This document shows, one piece after another, positions 1-5,476 of a DNA stretch of 5,483 bases. The notes under the pieces were generated by a model. The model saw only the letters and a list, made by a program, of their open reading frames with translations. It was not told the DNA's origin and made no database searches. Made by a program: the position numbers and the translations under genes. Source of the stretch: Actinomycetes bacterium. GTDB taxonomy: Bacteria; Actinomycetota; Humimicrobiia; Humimicrobiales; Humimicrobiaceae. Every line of letters begins with the position of its first letter. Within the stretch, counting starts at the first letter, position 1. The stretch lies in NCBI GenBank assembly GCA_030603375.1, contig JAUVXY010000096.1, positions 1-5,483 on the forward strand. Reading direction: 5' to 3'.

Positions 1-68
1 AAGCACTTGAGATTAAAGACCTGCATAATAGTCGCCTGAAAATCAATGGTGTTGGTGTATACAATTAG
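1..68 (+). CDS. 3' end of an unidentified protein gene (partial)
   Basis: Only the last 21 codons (from base 3) and a TAG stop at 66-68 lie in the window. The visible tail reads ALEIKDLHNSRLKINGVGVYN, which I do not recognise. The other two plus frames close early (by base 39 and by base 9). The case for a real gene is mainly its position: the stop is followed within two bases by a strong hairpin terminator reading the same way. An open frame this short could arise by chance, so the call is tentative and no function is offered. Confidence 0.45.
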   Translation, partial: ALEIKDLHNSRLKINGVGVYN

Positions 69-69
69 C

Positions 70-124
70 ACTCTCTTAAAACCCTTATAAATAAAGGGTT
101 CTAAGAGAGTTTGATTATATTTTA
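70..124 (+). terminator. Rho-independent terminator
   Basis: Bases 70-86 pair with 94-110 (ACTCTCTTA.AACCCTT against AAGGGTT.TAAGAGAGT). This gives a 16-bp stem with a single A/C mismatch and a 7-base loop (ATAAATA). The plus side continues with a T-rich run (TTGATTATATTTTAT), while the minus side has no T tract. It should therefore terminate plus-strand transcription from the gene ending at 68. Confidence 0.8.
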
Positions 125-331
125 TAATAAACTCACGCTAGCAAAAAGGAAAGGGGTCCGGGGGAGGGGATTTTTGCCCGCCGGCTGGTTACCATTAACA
201 GAAGTGCACCGGGATTTGTGAATCTTTTTCCTCAGGAAAAGTGCTGCAATTTGCGTCTCATATCCTGTACCTGGAAATAATTGGCTCGAACCGAAAAATT
301 AGTTAAACTTCAAAATAATAATGATTTTAAT

Positions 332-352
332 TGGAGGAGAGAGAGGGATTTG
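332..352 (-). repeat. 21-bp direct copy of the tRNA-Ser 3' end (att-like)
   Basis: These 21 bases are identical to 495-515, which encode the CCA end, the discriminator, the 3' acceptor strand and part of the T arm of the tRNA-Ser. The two copies lie 163 bp apart in the same orientation. Identity stops abruptly inside the T loop, and none of the rest of a tRNA follows, so this is not a second gene. Duplication of a tRNA 3' end is the usual trace of tyrosine-recombinase integration, but the space between copies is only 142 bp and no integrase is present. A partial tandem duplication would explain it equally well. Confidence 0.75.
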
Positions 353-427
353 TTCTTTCGTCTCACTTCGTTCGCTGCAGAGACGCAGACTCCCTCGCCT
401 TCGTCTCGGTCCGTCTTTTCAAATCCA

Positions 428-452
428 GCAAACATGGATCCACCATGTTTGC
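428..452. repeat. Perfect 10-bp inverted repeat (hairpin)
   Basis: GCAAACATGG (428-437) and CCATGTTTGC (443-452) are exact reverse complements around a 5-base spacer. The hairpin lies about 43 bases downstream of the tRNA-Ser 3' end on the tRNA's strand, so it could stabilise or end that transcript. Neither strand has a T tract after it, so it is not a canonical intrinsic terminator. Confidence 0.6.
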
Positions 453-494
453 ACTTATTGGTTCCGATATGTTTGAGATTTTACTTTGTTTTGC

Positions 495-586
495 TGGAGG
501 AGAGAGAGGGATTTGAACCCTCGAGACAGAAAAATCTGCCTACTCGATTTCGAGTCGAGCGCTTTCAGCCACTCAGCCATCTCTCC
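495..586 (-). tRNA. tRNA-Ser, anticodon CGA (decodes UCG)
   Basis: The minus strand folds as a class II tRNA with these parts: acceptor GGAGAGA (586-580) with TCTCTCC (505-499), D arm with GCT/AGC stem, anticodon stem CTCGA/TCGAG, and loop CTCGAAA placing CGA at 552-550. A long variable arm follows (GGCAGA/TCTGTC with one G-U pair), then T arm GAGGG-TTCAAAT-CCCTC. The long variable arm and anticodon both fit serine. CCA is encoded (497-495); without it the gene ends at 498. The discriminator base is U, whereas bacterial tRNA-Ser normally has G73. It lies 49 bases downstream of the recR stop and may share that transcript or use its own TATAAT box. Confidence 0.95.
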
Positions 587-609
587 ATGGATCACTTTTT
601 TTAGAGGCA

Positions 610-615
610 ATTATA
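610..615 (-). promoter_or_regulatory. Possible -10 box for tRNA-Ser
   Basis: A perfect TATAAT on the minus strand lies between the recR stop and the tRNA, 23 bases before the mature 5' end. Transcription starting about 7 bases after it would give a leader of roughly 17 nt for RNase P to remove. No good -35 hexamer is visible at 16-18 bases upstream, and in AT-rich DNA such a box can occur by chance. Confidence 0.35.
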
Positions 616-635
616 CCTGGGTCTTATGCGAAACC

Positions 636-1235
636 CTAAAATTCCCGCCTGTCAGATATTGCTCTTCCCAGAGTTATTTCATCAGCATATTCAATGTCTC
701 CGCCAACAGGAATTCCACTGGCAAGCCTCGTGACCTTTACCCCGGTAGGCTCTAAAATTTTTTTAAGGTATGTAGAAGTACTTTCACCTTCAACAGTTGG
801 ATTTAAGGCAATTATGATTTCTTTAATATTTTCATTTTTTACTCTGTTTACAAGCTCCGGCACTTTTATTTCGTTAGGGCCTATATCATCTATTGGTGAC
901 AGCAATCCGCCCAGTACATGGTATAGCCCCCTGTACTCGCTGGTTTTTTCTATAATAATTACATCACTCGCTTCTTCAACAACACATATCTTTCTTTTGT
1001 CCCTGCTTTCATCTTTACATATACTGCACCTATCTCCTTCTGACAGGCTAAAGCAGTTTTTGCAAAACCTTACTTTTTCCTTCATCTCTACCAATGCTTT
1101 GGAAAACCTGGTAATATCGTCCATTGAAAATTTCAGCAGGAAAAATACTATTCTTTTTGCTGACTTTGGCCCAATTCCGGGGAGCTTCCTAAACTCTTTT
1201 ATTAGGTTATTTATGCTTTCTATATATAAGGACAT
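636..1235 (-). CDS. recR: Recombination mediator protein RecR
   Basis: RecR forms a clamp on DNA with RecO (and RecF) and helps load RecA onto SSB-coated single strands during gap repair. The 199-residue product matches the family's usual length and domain order. It has a helix-hairpin-helix LPGIGPKSA at 18-26, a zinc finger with C58, C61, C70 and C73, and a Toprim domain from about 84 (CVVEEASD, YRGLYHVLGG at 101-110, ALNPTVEGEST at 143-153). It ends with the conserved GIPVGGDIEYADEITLGRA segment (174-192). The ATG at 1235 places the HhH where it normally lies. No Shine-Dalgarno sequence precedes it: the 25 bases upstream are almost all A/T. It follows ybaB by 48 bases with no terminator between, so it should be the third protein gene of the dnaX operon. 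Confidence 0.97.
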   Translation of the reverse strand: MSLYIESINNLIKEFRKLPGIGPKSAKRIVFFLLKFSMDDITRFSKALVEMKEKVRFCKNCFSLSEGDRCSICKDESRDKRKICVVEEASDVIIIEKTSEYRGLYHVLGGLLSPIDDIGPNEIKVPELVNRVKNENIKEIIIALNPTVEGESTSTYLKKILEPTGVKVTRLASGIPVGGDIEYADEITLGRAISDRREF

Positions 1236-1283
1236 AACAAAAATATTAATTACAAAATGACATAATTTTACAAATAAAATTCA

Positions 1284-1598
1284 TCAAAATAAACCCGGTA
1301 TGTTAAGACCGCCTGTAAGAGCGCCAAGCTTGTTTTTAGCTTCTTCTTTAGATTTATTTATGGCATCATTTACCGCCACAAGCAGCATATCTTCCAACAT
1401 TTCTATATCATTAGTGTCTACCATTTCCTTATTTATCTTCACCTCAGTTAATTCCTGCTCACCGTTAACTTTAACCTTGACCACCCCTCCTCCAGAAGAA
1501 GCCTCAAACTCCATACCCTTTAATTCTTCCTTTATGGCAAGCATCTGCTGCTGCATTTGCTTAGCCTGTTTCATCATACCAGCATAATTAAAATTCAA
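1284..1598 (-). CDS. ybaB: YbaB/EbfC family nucleoid-associated protein
   Basis: YbaB/EbfC proteins are small dimeric DNA-binding proteins of the nucleoid, very often encoded between dnaX and recR. Their exact role in repair or chromosome organisation is still unclear. The 104-residue product shows the family pattern: an N-terminal Met/Gln/Lys-rich helix (about 8-30, MMKQAKQMQQQM), a glycine-led strand region GGGVVKVKVNG (36-46), then a helical part ending KLGALTGGLNIPGLF. The start is TTG at 1598-1596, chosen because AAAGGAG sits 7 bases upstream. The first ATG, seven codons further in, would leave the SD too far away. The dnaX TAA ends at 1600, one base before this start, which suggests translational coupling. 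Two in-frame TGA codons in a row close the gene. Confidence 0.95.
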   Translation of the reverse strand: MNFNYAGMMKQAKQMQQQMLAIKEELKGMEFEASSGGGVVKVKVNGEQELTEVKINKEMVDTNDIEMLEDMLLVAVNDAINKSKEEAKNKLGALTGGLNIPGLF

Positions 1599-1599
1599 T

Positions 1600-3423
1600 T
1601 TACTGCTCCTTTATCTCAAATTTTTTTTCAAAATAATCAAATATCTCATCTTCCTTTGTCATTTTTGTATTTTCGCTAACTTTCATATGTTGATTTTTAT
1701 CCTCTGCTGCAGTCTCCGCTAGATTGTAACCGGTTAATTCTGTACTGGATTTTTTTTTAGCAGTATCTTTCTCACCATCTTTCCCCAGCTCAAATTTTAT
1801 CATATAACTTTTACCTGTAACCTCTTCTACTATTTTAGAAATTAATTTTACATTAGCCTCTCTACTCAAATGGTCCCTGTGCCATTTCTTATTGCTGTCA
1901 AGGTAGAAAAATAAAACATTGCCTTTTACCTCAAAATGCTTAACTTCGGCAAACATAGCATGGACAGATATTTTTCTTTTCTTTAGTTTTAGATTAATAT
2001 TGTCCCAATTATTATAGATTGTATCTTTTTTATTGCCTTTTTTCCCACTACTGCCGGTATTTTCATTTTTTTCGCTCTTTTTAGCATCGCCAGAATCTAA
2101 TTTTTCCTCATCCTTTAAGTTGGTAAAATTTTTGCTGCTGACAACACTTTCCTTGCTTTTGGCATCTTTTGCATTTTTATCTTTACTGTTTTCTATAACT
2201 TCAGGCTTACCATCTTTTTCAAACTTAGATTTTTTATCAGAATCATGATTAACTGTTCCTTCAGCTTCGTTTTTTATTAGCGCTATTTCACTTTCAAGCA
2301 TTTTTATTCTTTTGTCTATCTGGCTTCCCTTTATGGCATTGTAACTAATTGCTTTAACCATAGCAGTTTTAAAAATAGTTTTGGACCCCTCGCCCCATCT
2401 AACCTGCTTGTAGGTATCTGTAAATAAATCCATAAAAAATTCTAACTCTTCTAGTGAAAGCCGACTGGATTGATCCATGTATTTATCCTTATAATCAAGG
2501 CTGATATCTAAAATTTCCAATGGCTTATCATAATTCTTAACAGCATATAGATTATATAAATGGTCCAAAAACTCTGATACAAAGACCTTTAAGTTTTGGT
2601 TGCTGTTTATAATCCTATATATAAATAACAGTCCTTGAGTCAGGTCTTTTTCTATCAGGATGTTGGTAAGCTCAAATAATAATTCCAGATCCACAACACC
2701 AAGCAAAGATACGACATCACTGACATTTATATCATCGCCGCCAAGTGAGACAAGCTGTTCAAGTATCCCATCAGCATCTCTTTGGCTCCCATCTACATAT
2801 TTTGAAATAATATCCAGAACAGAGTCACTAATAGATATGTTCTCACTTTCTGATATCTCAGCAAGTCTTTTTTTGATCATATCTACAGGTATAAGGTAAA
2901 AATCAAACCTCTGGCACCTGGACATAATAGTAGGAATTACTTTGCGAGGCTCAGTAGTAGCCATAATAAATAACACATGTTCCGGAGGTTCTTCCAGTAT
3001 TTTAAGCAGTGCATTAAAAGCCTCTGGCGTCAGCATATGAACTTCATCTATGATATATACCTTTTTCCTTAAAATATTAGGAAGGTATTTTGCCTTCTCC
3101 CTTAATTCTCTTATTTCATTTATACCCCTGTTGGACGCAGCATCAATTTCTATTACATCTACACTGTTCCCATTGGAAATACTTATGCAATTTGCACATT
3201 TATTGCATGGTTCAGATGTGGGGCCATCCGCACAGTTTAAAGCCTTTGCCAGTATTCGCGCAGTAGATGTTTTACCGGTCCCGCGTGGACCGCAAAACAT
3301 ATACGCATGAGATAACCTGTTTTTGGATACTGCATTTTTTAAAGTTTGAACAACATATTTCTGGCCAATTACCTCGTCAAAATTTTGCGGTCTCCACTTT
3401 CTATAAAAAGAAACATAACCCAT
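1600..3423 (-). CDS. dnaX: DNA polymerase III subunit tau (gamma/tau), DnaX
   Basis: DnaX is the ATPase of the replisome clamp loader, which opens the beta clamp and loads it on primed DNA; tau also ties the loader to polymerase and helicase. The 607 residues show Walker A GPRGTGKT (45-52), four zinc cysteines (C64, C73, C76, C79), Walker B YIIDEVH (123-129), sensor-1 ATTE (155-158) and the arginine-finger SRC (168-170). Next comes the loader lid and collar region to about 385, then a Lys/Ser/Asp/Glu-rich linker (about 388-467). A tau-type C-terminal domain (about 472-546, LKKRKISVHAMF) is followed by a second linker and a final helix EDEIFDYFEKKF. GGAGG lies 6 bases before the ATG. Two A6 tracts at codons 461-462 and 465-466, and an A9 run at codons 556-558, are candidate slippage sites. 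The SRP RNA gene lies 72 bases upstream with no terminator between. Confidence 0.98.
   Translation of the reverse strand: MGYVSFYRKWRPQNFDEVIGQKYVVQTLKNAVSKNRLSHAYMFCGPRGTGKTSTARILAKALNCADGPTSEPCNKCANCISISNGNSVDVIEIDAASNRGINEIRELREKAKYLPNILRKKVYIIDEVHMLTPEAFNALLKILEEPPEHVLFIMATTEPRKVIPTIMSRCQRFDFYLIPVDMIKKRLAEISESENISISDSVLDIISKYVDGSQRDADGILEQLVSLGGDDINVSDVVSLLGVVDLELLFELTNILIEKDLTQGLLFIYRIINSNQNLKVFVSEFLDHLYNLYAVKNYDKPLEILDISLDYKDKYMDQSSRLSLEELEFFMDLFTDTYKQVRWGEGSKTIFKTAMVKAISYNAIKGSQIDKRIKMLESEIALIKNEAEGTVNHDSDKKSKFEKDGKPEVIENSKDKNAKDAKSKESVVSSKNFTNLKDEEKLDSGDAKKSEKNENTGSSGKKGNKKDTIYNNWDNINLKLKKRKISVHAMFAEVKHFEVKGNVLFFYLDSNKKWHRDHLSREANVKLISKIVEEVTGKSYMIKFELGKDGEKDTAKKKSSTELTGYNLAETAAEDKNQHMKVSENTKMTKEDEIFDYFEKKFEIKEQ
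1607..1612 (-). promoter_or_regulatory. Ribosome binding site deciding the TTG start of ybaB
   Basis: AAGGAG reads on the minus strand inside the last codons of dnaX (the KEQ-stop end). Seven bases separate the GGAG core from the TTG at 1598. This spacing is what favours TTG over the ATG seven codons downstream, and it lets ribosomes ending dnaX re-initiate on ybaB. Confidence 0.7.
1750..1758 (-). other. A9 homopolymer in dnaX (codons 556-558, Lys-Lys-Lys)
   Basis: The minus strand reads GCT AAA AAA AAA TCC, nine consecutive A residues in the linker after the tau domain. One A fewer brings a TAA five codons after the run (CCA GTA CAG AAT TAA, counted past the slip). One A more runs about 17 codons to a TAA. 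Slippage here would remove only the terminal helix and would not make a gamma-length protein. Confidence 0.6.
2026..2043 (-). other. Candidate -1 frameshift site in dnaX (two A6 tracts)
   Basis: The minus strand reads AAA AAA GGC AAT AAA AAA at codons 461-466, immediately before the tau-specific C-terminal domain. A -1 slip on the first tract (2043-2038) gives AGG CAA TAA, a product of about 464 residues. A -1 slip on the second (2031-2026) gives AGA TAC AAT CTA TAA, about 470 residues. Either would hold the whole ATPase and collar part but lack the tau domain, which is what gamma is in E. coli. The tracts are shorter than ideal, and I see no strong downstream hairpin or clear upstream SD-like stimulator. 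Confidence 0.35.
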
Positions 3424-3429
3424 CCAGTG

Positions 3430-3434
3430 CCTCC
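3430..3434 (-). promoter_or_regulatory. Ribosome binding site of dnaX
   Basis: GGAGG on the minus strand is separated from the ATG at 3423 by six bases (CACTGG). It is the best Shine-Dalgarno match in the window and fixes the dnaX start. It also shows that this organism uses SD-led initiation, in contrast with recR and the transporter gene. Confidence 0.8.
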
Positions 3435-3495
3435 GACTTGCTTAAAATACTATTTTAATATTAACCAATTACATACATAAACAATATAAATATAC

Positions 3496-3766
3496 GACCG
3501 TGCACCAGAATTCGATTTACGACAACAAGCGCTGCCAGTGCAGTTAACTCCAGTCAGGTTGCCTTGTGGCACCCAAAGAATGTTATTTACCGCTGCTTCC
3601 TCTCGGACCTGACGGGATTCATAACCCTTCGCCGCACAAGACCCGGCCTTCACAGCCACTTACACAGGTGCAAACCTTACTACCGTAAACCTCATTTCTG
3701 GTATTCAGCCTCACTATAGCGGATTGTGAGTTACAAGGCACCGCTAGCTCCCCACCTAGCACGGTC
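3496..3766 (-). ncRNA. ffs: Signal recognition particle RNA, large bacterial type with Alu domain
   Basis: This RNA is the scaffold of the signal recognition particle: it binds Ffh and, with FtsY, directs ribosomes making membrane proteins to the translocon. The ends pair exactly (GACCGTGC at 3766-3759 with GCACGGTC at 3503-3496), giving about 271 nt, the size of the Bacillus-type RNA. The 5' Alu part shows GCTAGGTGGGGAGCTAGC, the conserved TGTAA turn and helix 4 (CTCAC...GTGAG). The S domain has the universal helix 8 core, GTCAGGTCC, then a GAGA tetraloop (3604-3601), then GGAAGCAGC, closed further out by CTTGTG/CACAAG. It lies upstream of dnaX as in Gram-positive genomes. The symbol ffs is used by analogy; in Bacillus the gene is scr. 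Confidence 0.97.
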
Positions 3767-3773
3767 AATTTTA

Positions 3774-3779
3774 ATTATA
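3774..3779 (-). promoter_or_regulatory. -10 box of the SRP RNA promoter
   Basis: A perfect TATAAT on the minus strand ends seven bases before G3766, the first base of the closing SRP helix, so the mature 5' end would coincide with the transcription start. Upstream is T-rich. The -35 is weak: TTTTAT at 17-bp spacing, while the better-looking TTGGTT lies 21 bp away. With no terminator after the RNA, this promoter may also drive dnaX, ybaB and recR. Confidence 0.65.
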
Positions 3780-3912
3780 TAAAATAAACAGAAAAAATAA
3801 AACCAATCTGACTAGTAATTTGTGGAGTCTTTCTAATAATTATTGTAAATAAAAATTAAATGTGTAGAATTCTTACCCAAGTATTTATTTTTAGTGTCAA
3901 ATTCGTTAAATT

Positions 3913-3918
3913 TATATT
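3913..3918 (+). promoter_or_regulatory. Probable -10 box for a leaderless transporter mRNA
   Basis: TATATT lies eight bases before the ATG at 3927. Transcription normally starts about 7 bases after a -10 box, so the mRNA would begin at or next to the start codon. The lack of any SD-like sequence before this ATG agrees with that. The -35 region is poor (TTTAGT at 17-bp spacing), and AT-rich DNA makes chance matches common. Confidence 0.45.
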
Positions 3919-3926
3919 AAATAAGT

Positions 3927-5105
3927 ATGGACCTTAAAAAAAACAAATTCAATAAACTGCAAATTGCGCTTTCCGCAAGCGGCCACATGGTTGTTGACCT
4001 GTACCCAAGCTTTGTAATTGGGCTAATACCAGTGCTGACCCGGAAGTTTGGATTGTCGCTTTTTATGGTAGGGCTTCTAACTTCTGTCACCCTGATTTCA
4101 AACAGCCTCACCCAGCCAATCTTCGGCTACCTGTCAGATAAACACGGACAGAAGTATTTTATGGTTTCCGGCCCACTTTTTGCCGCTATATTTATAAGTA
4201 TGATAGGAGTTATGCCAAACTACTACCTTGTGCTGGTAATCTTATTTTTAGGAAATTTAAGTGTGTCCGCATACCACCCGCCAAGCGCGGCATCAGCAGG
4301 CCACTATGGAGGTAGCAGAAAAAGCATTGGAAATTCCATAATATCATTTGGGGGCAACTTCGGTTATTCAATTGGCTCACTCTTTGTAATAGTTATTGTT
4401 GAAAAGCTGGGACTTTCTTTTACTCCTGTTGCAATGATACCGGGAATTATTGCATCACTCATACTTTTAAAGCTTATTCCTGCTGAAACAATAAAAGAAA
4501 AGTCAGAAACCAAAATTAAATTTTCTAAAATAAAAAAGATTAAAAAAGTCAGGTTAATTAAGCTGTTTCTCATTTTTTTTACATCCTACTCCCGTGATTT
4601 ACTTTGGATTGTTCTGCTAACATTTACTCCGCTATATTTTACAAATTCCGGCACCAGCCTTCTAAATATTGGTTACATATTATTGGCATTTGGACTGCTT
4701 GGCGGAATAGGCGGGCTTTTTTCGGGATATTACGCAGATAAGCTTGGAAACAAGAAAAGCAGCTTTGTTATACAATTTGGGTTAATTGCAGCGTTGCCAT
4801 TAATTTATTTTACTTTCAAAACTGCGGGTATTATATCAATTATACTTTTTGTGCTTGGGGGTTTTTTCCTAATATCCACACTCCCGCTTTGTATACGGCT
4901 GTCACAGGATATTTTCCCAAGAAATATGGGGCTTGCTTCATCTCTTGTTATGGGACTAAGTGCAGGAAGTGCAGGGGTTACGATGATCTTTTTAGGAAAA
5001 GTTGCAGATTCCATCGGAATTGTGAGAACTATAAACTATGCATTAATACTTCCAGTAATTGCGCTGCTTTTACTTACTTTTTTTCCAAAAATTGATAAGG
5101 AATAA
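3927..5105 (+). CDS. MFS efflux transporter, fosmidomycin-resistance (Fsr) type
   Basis: This 392-residue inner-membrane protein has the size and about 12 hydrophobic segments of a major facilitator superfamily antiporter. Segment 1 carries the SxxGHMVVD pattern (H20, D24), comparable to the SHLLND of E. coli Fsr. Motif A follows segment 2 (GYLSDKHGQK, 67-76). YHPPSAASAG (116-125) matches the FHPESS-type motif of Fsr, and SFGGNFGYSIG (140-150) matches its QVGGNFGSSLG. A lysine-rich cytoplasmic loop (about 186-210) joins the halves, and a second motif A (GYYADKLGNKK, 267-277) marks the C-terminal half. Fsr exports fosmidomycin by proton exchange; the substrate here is unknown. The ATG at 3927 has no SD but suits the first helix. 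The gene is divergent from the SRP RNA, 160 bases away, and ends in TAA. Confidence 0.9.
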   Translation: MDLKKNKFNKLQIALSASGHMVVDLYPSFVIGLIPVLTRKFGLSLFMVGLLTSVTLISNSLTQPIFGYLSDKHGQKYFMVSGPLFAAIFISMIGVMPNYYLVLVILFLGNLSVSAYHPPSAASAGHYGGSRKSIGNSIISFGGNFGYSIGSLFVIVIVEKLGLSFTPVAMIPGIIASLILLKLIPAETIKEKSETKIKFSKIKKIKKVRLIKLFLIFFTSYSRDLLWIVLLTFTPLYFTNSGTSLLNIGYILLAFGLLGGIGGLFSGYYADKLGNKKSSFVIQFGLIAALPLIYFTFKTAGIISIILFVLGGFFLISTLPLCIRLSQDIFPRNMGLASSLVMGLSAGSAGVTMIFLGKVADSIGIVRTINYALILPVIALLLLTFFPKIDKE

Positions 5106-5367
5106 CCCTATATTTACTCTTTTCCCAGCGTCCTGTTTTGAACATAATTATAAGAATTTGCCTTTGGATCACCAGACTATAAACGTCTAAAAATTAACGT
5201 AATCAAGATTATCAGGTTCAAAAAATATCAGAGAACATGATATTAGAGCATGGAATACATGAAGTGTAAAAAGAAATAAGAAAAATACCATACCCAGGTC
5301 AGTTTTGTGGCAGCCAAATATCCTTCCGTCCCTATAACCTTCCTAACCCAACTCTCGATAAATTCAC

Positions 5368-5395
5368 CTAAAATCACCTGATTTTAGCCCTTTTT
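5368..5395 (+). terminator. Terminator-like hairpin with T tract
   Basis: CTAAAATC (5368-5375) pairs perfectly with GATTTTAG (5380-5387) around ACCT, and five T residues follow after CCC (5391-5395). This has the shape of a plus-strand intrinsic terminator, but the stem is mostly A-T and it lies 263 bases beyond the transporter stop. It may instead end a transcript not recognised here, or belong to a repeat together with the next hairpin. Confidence 0.4.
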
Positions 5396-5407
5396 CCAGT
5401 ACTCATA

Positions 5408-5439
5408 ACCCCATATAGTGGGCTTTTCCCATATGGGGT
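5408..5439. repeat. Long inverted repeat (bulged hairpin)
   Basis: ACCCCATAT (5408-5416) pairs with ATATGGGGT (5431-5439). After a 3-base bulge (AGT), GGG (5420-5422) pairs with CCC (5428-5430) around a CTTTT loop, giving 12 perfect pairs. No T tract follows on either strand, so termination is unlikely. It could be part of a small repeat element or a structured leader for a gene beyond the window. Confidence 0.6.
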
Positions 5440-5448
5440 GCCAATGTA

Positions 5449-5476
5449 GTGACCTAATACATAATATATATAATAT
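5449..5476 (+). promoter_or_regulatory. Possible promoter reading out of the right end
   Basis: GTGACC (5449-5454) and TAATAT (5471-5476) stand 16 bases apart, a fair match to -35 and -10 hexamers. A second TATAAT overlaps at 5469-5474. The surrounding sequence is almost pure A/T, so this is a weak prediction, and the gene it would serve is outside the window. Confidence 0.25.

Larger units (their letters stand above)
125..494. other. Gene-free region with GC-rich patches and inverted repeats
   Basis: No frame here has a plausible protein. The open frames spanning about 281-755 are translations of the tRNA-Ser complement and neighbouring repeats. Two stretches stand out from the AT-rich background: about 150-200 (runs of G and C, including GCCCGCCGGC) and about 359-415. 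In the second, CGTCTC at 359-364 and again at 402-407 can each pair with GAGACG at 380-385, so two alternative hairpins compete. GGATTTG at 346-352 can also close on CAAATCC at 420-426. The region could be a decayed mobile element, a structured RNA or tRNA-derived debris, and I cannot tell which. Confidence 0.5.

Noticed and set aside
284..294. Possible T arm of another tRNA (GGTTCGAGCC on the minus strand)
   Set aside because: The flanking bases do not form a T stem or acceptor stem, and no other tRNA arm is found nearby.
332..430. Second tRNA-Ser gene next to the first
   Set aside because: Only the 3' acceptor strand and part of the T arm are present; no anticodon, D or variable arm follows.
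428..452. Hairpin as intrinsic terminator of tRNA-Ser
   Set aside because: The stem is strong, but no run of T follows it on the minus strand.
281..755. Overlapping plus-strand open frames including an EREGFEPSRQKN-like peptide
   Set aside because: They translate the complement of the tRNA-Ser and its partial copy, and they run into the 3' end of recR. This peptide is a familiar mis-annotation of antisense tRNA.
694..1260. 188-codon plus-strand open frame
   Set aside because: It is antisense to recR, which has all family motifs. The translation is low-complexity Ser/Leu/Phe with no recognisable domain.
3450..3659. 69-codon minus-strand open frame upstream of dnaX
   Set aside because: It lies mostly within the SRP RNA, whose conserved bases and pairing explain the sequence.
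4364..5095. Open frames inside the transporter gene on both strands
   Set aside because: They are shadows of the MFS reading frame, which has transporter motifs along its full length.
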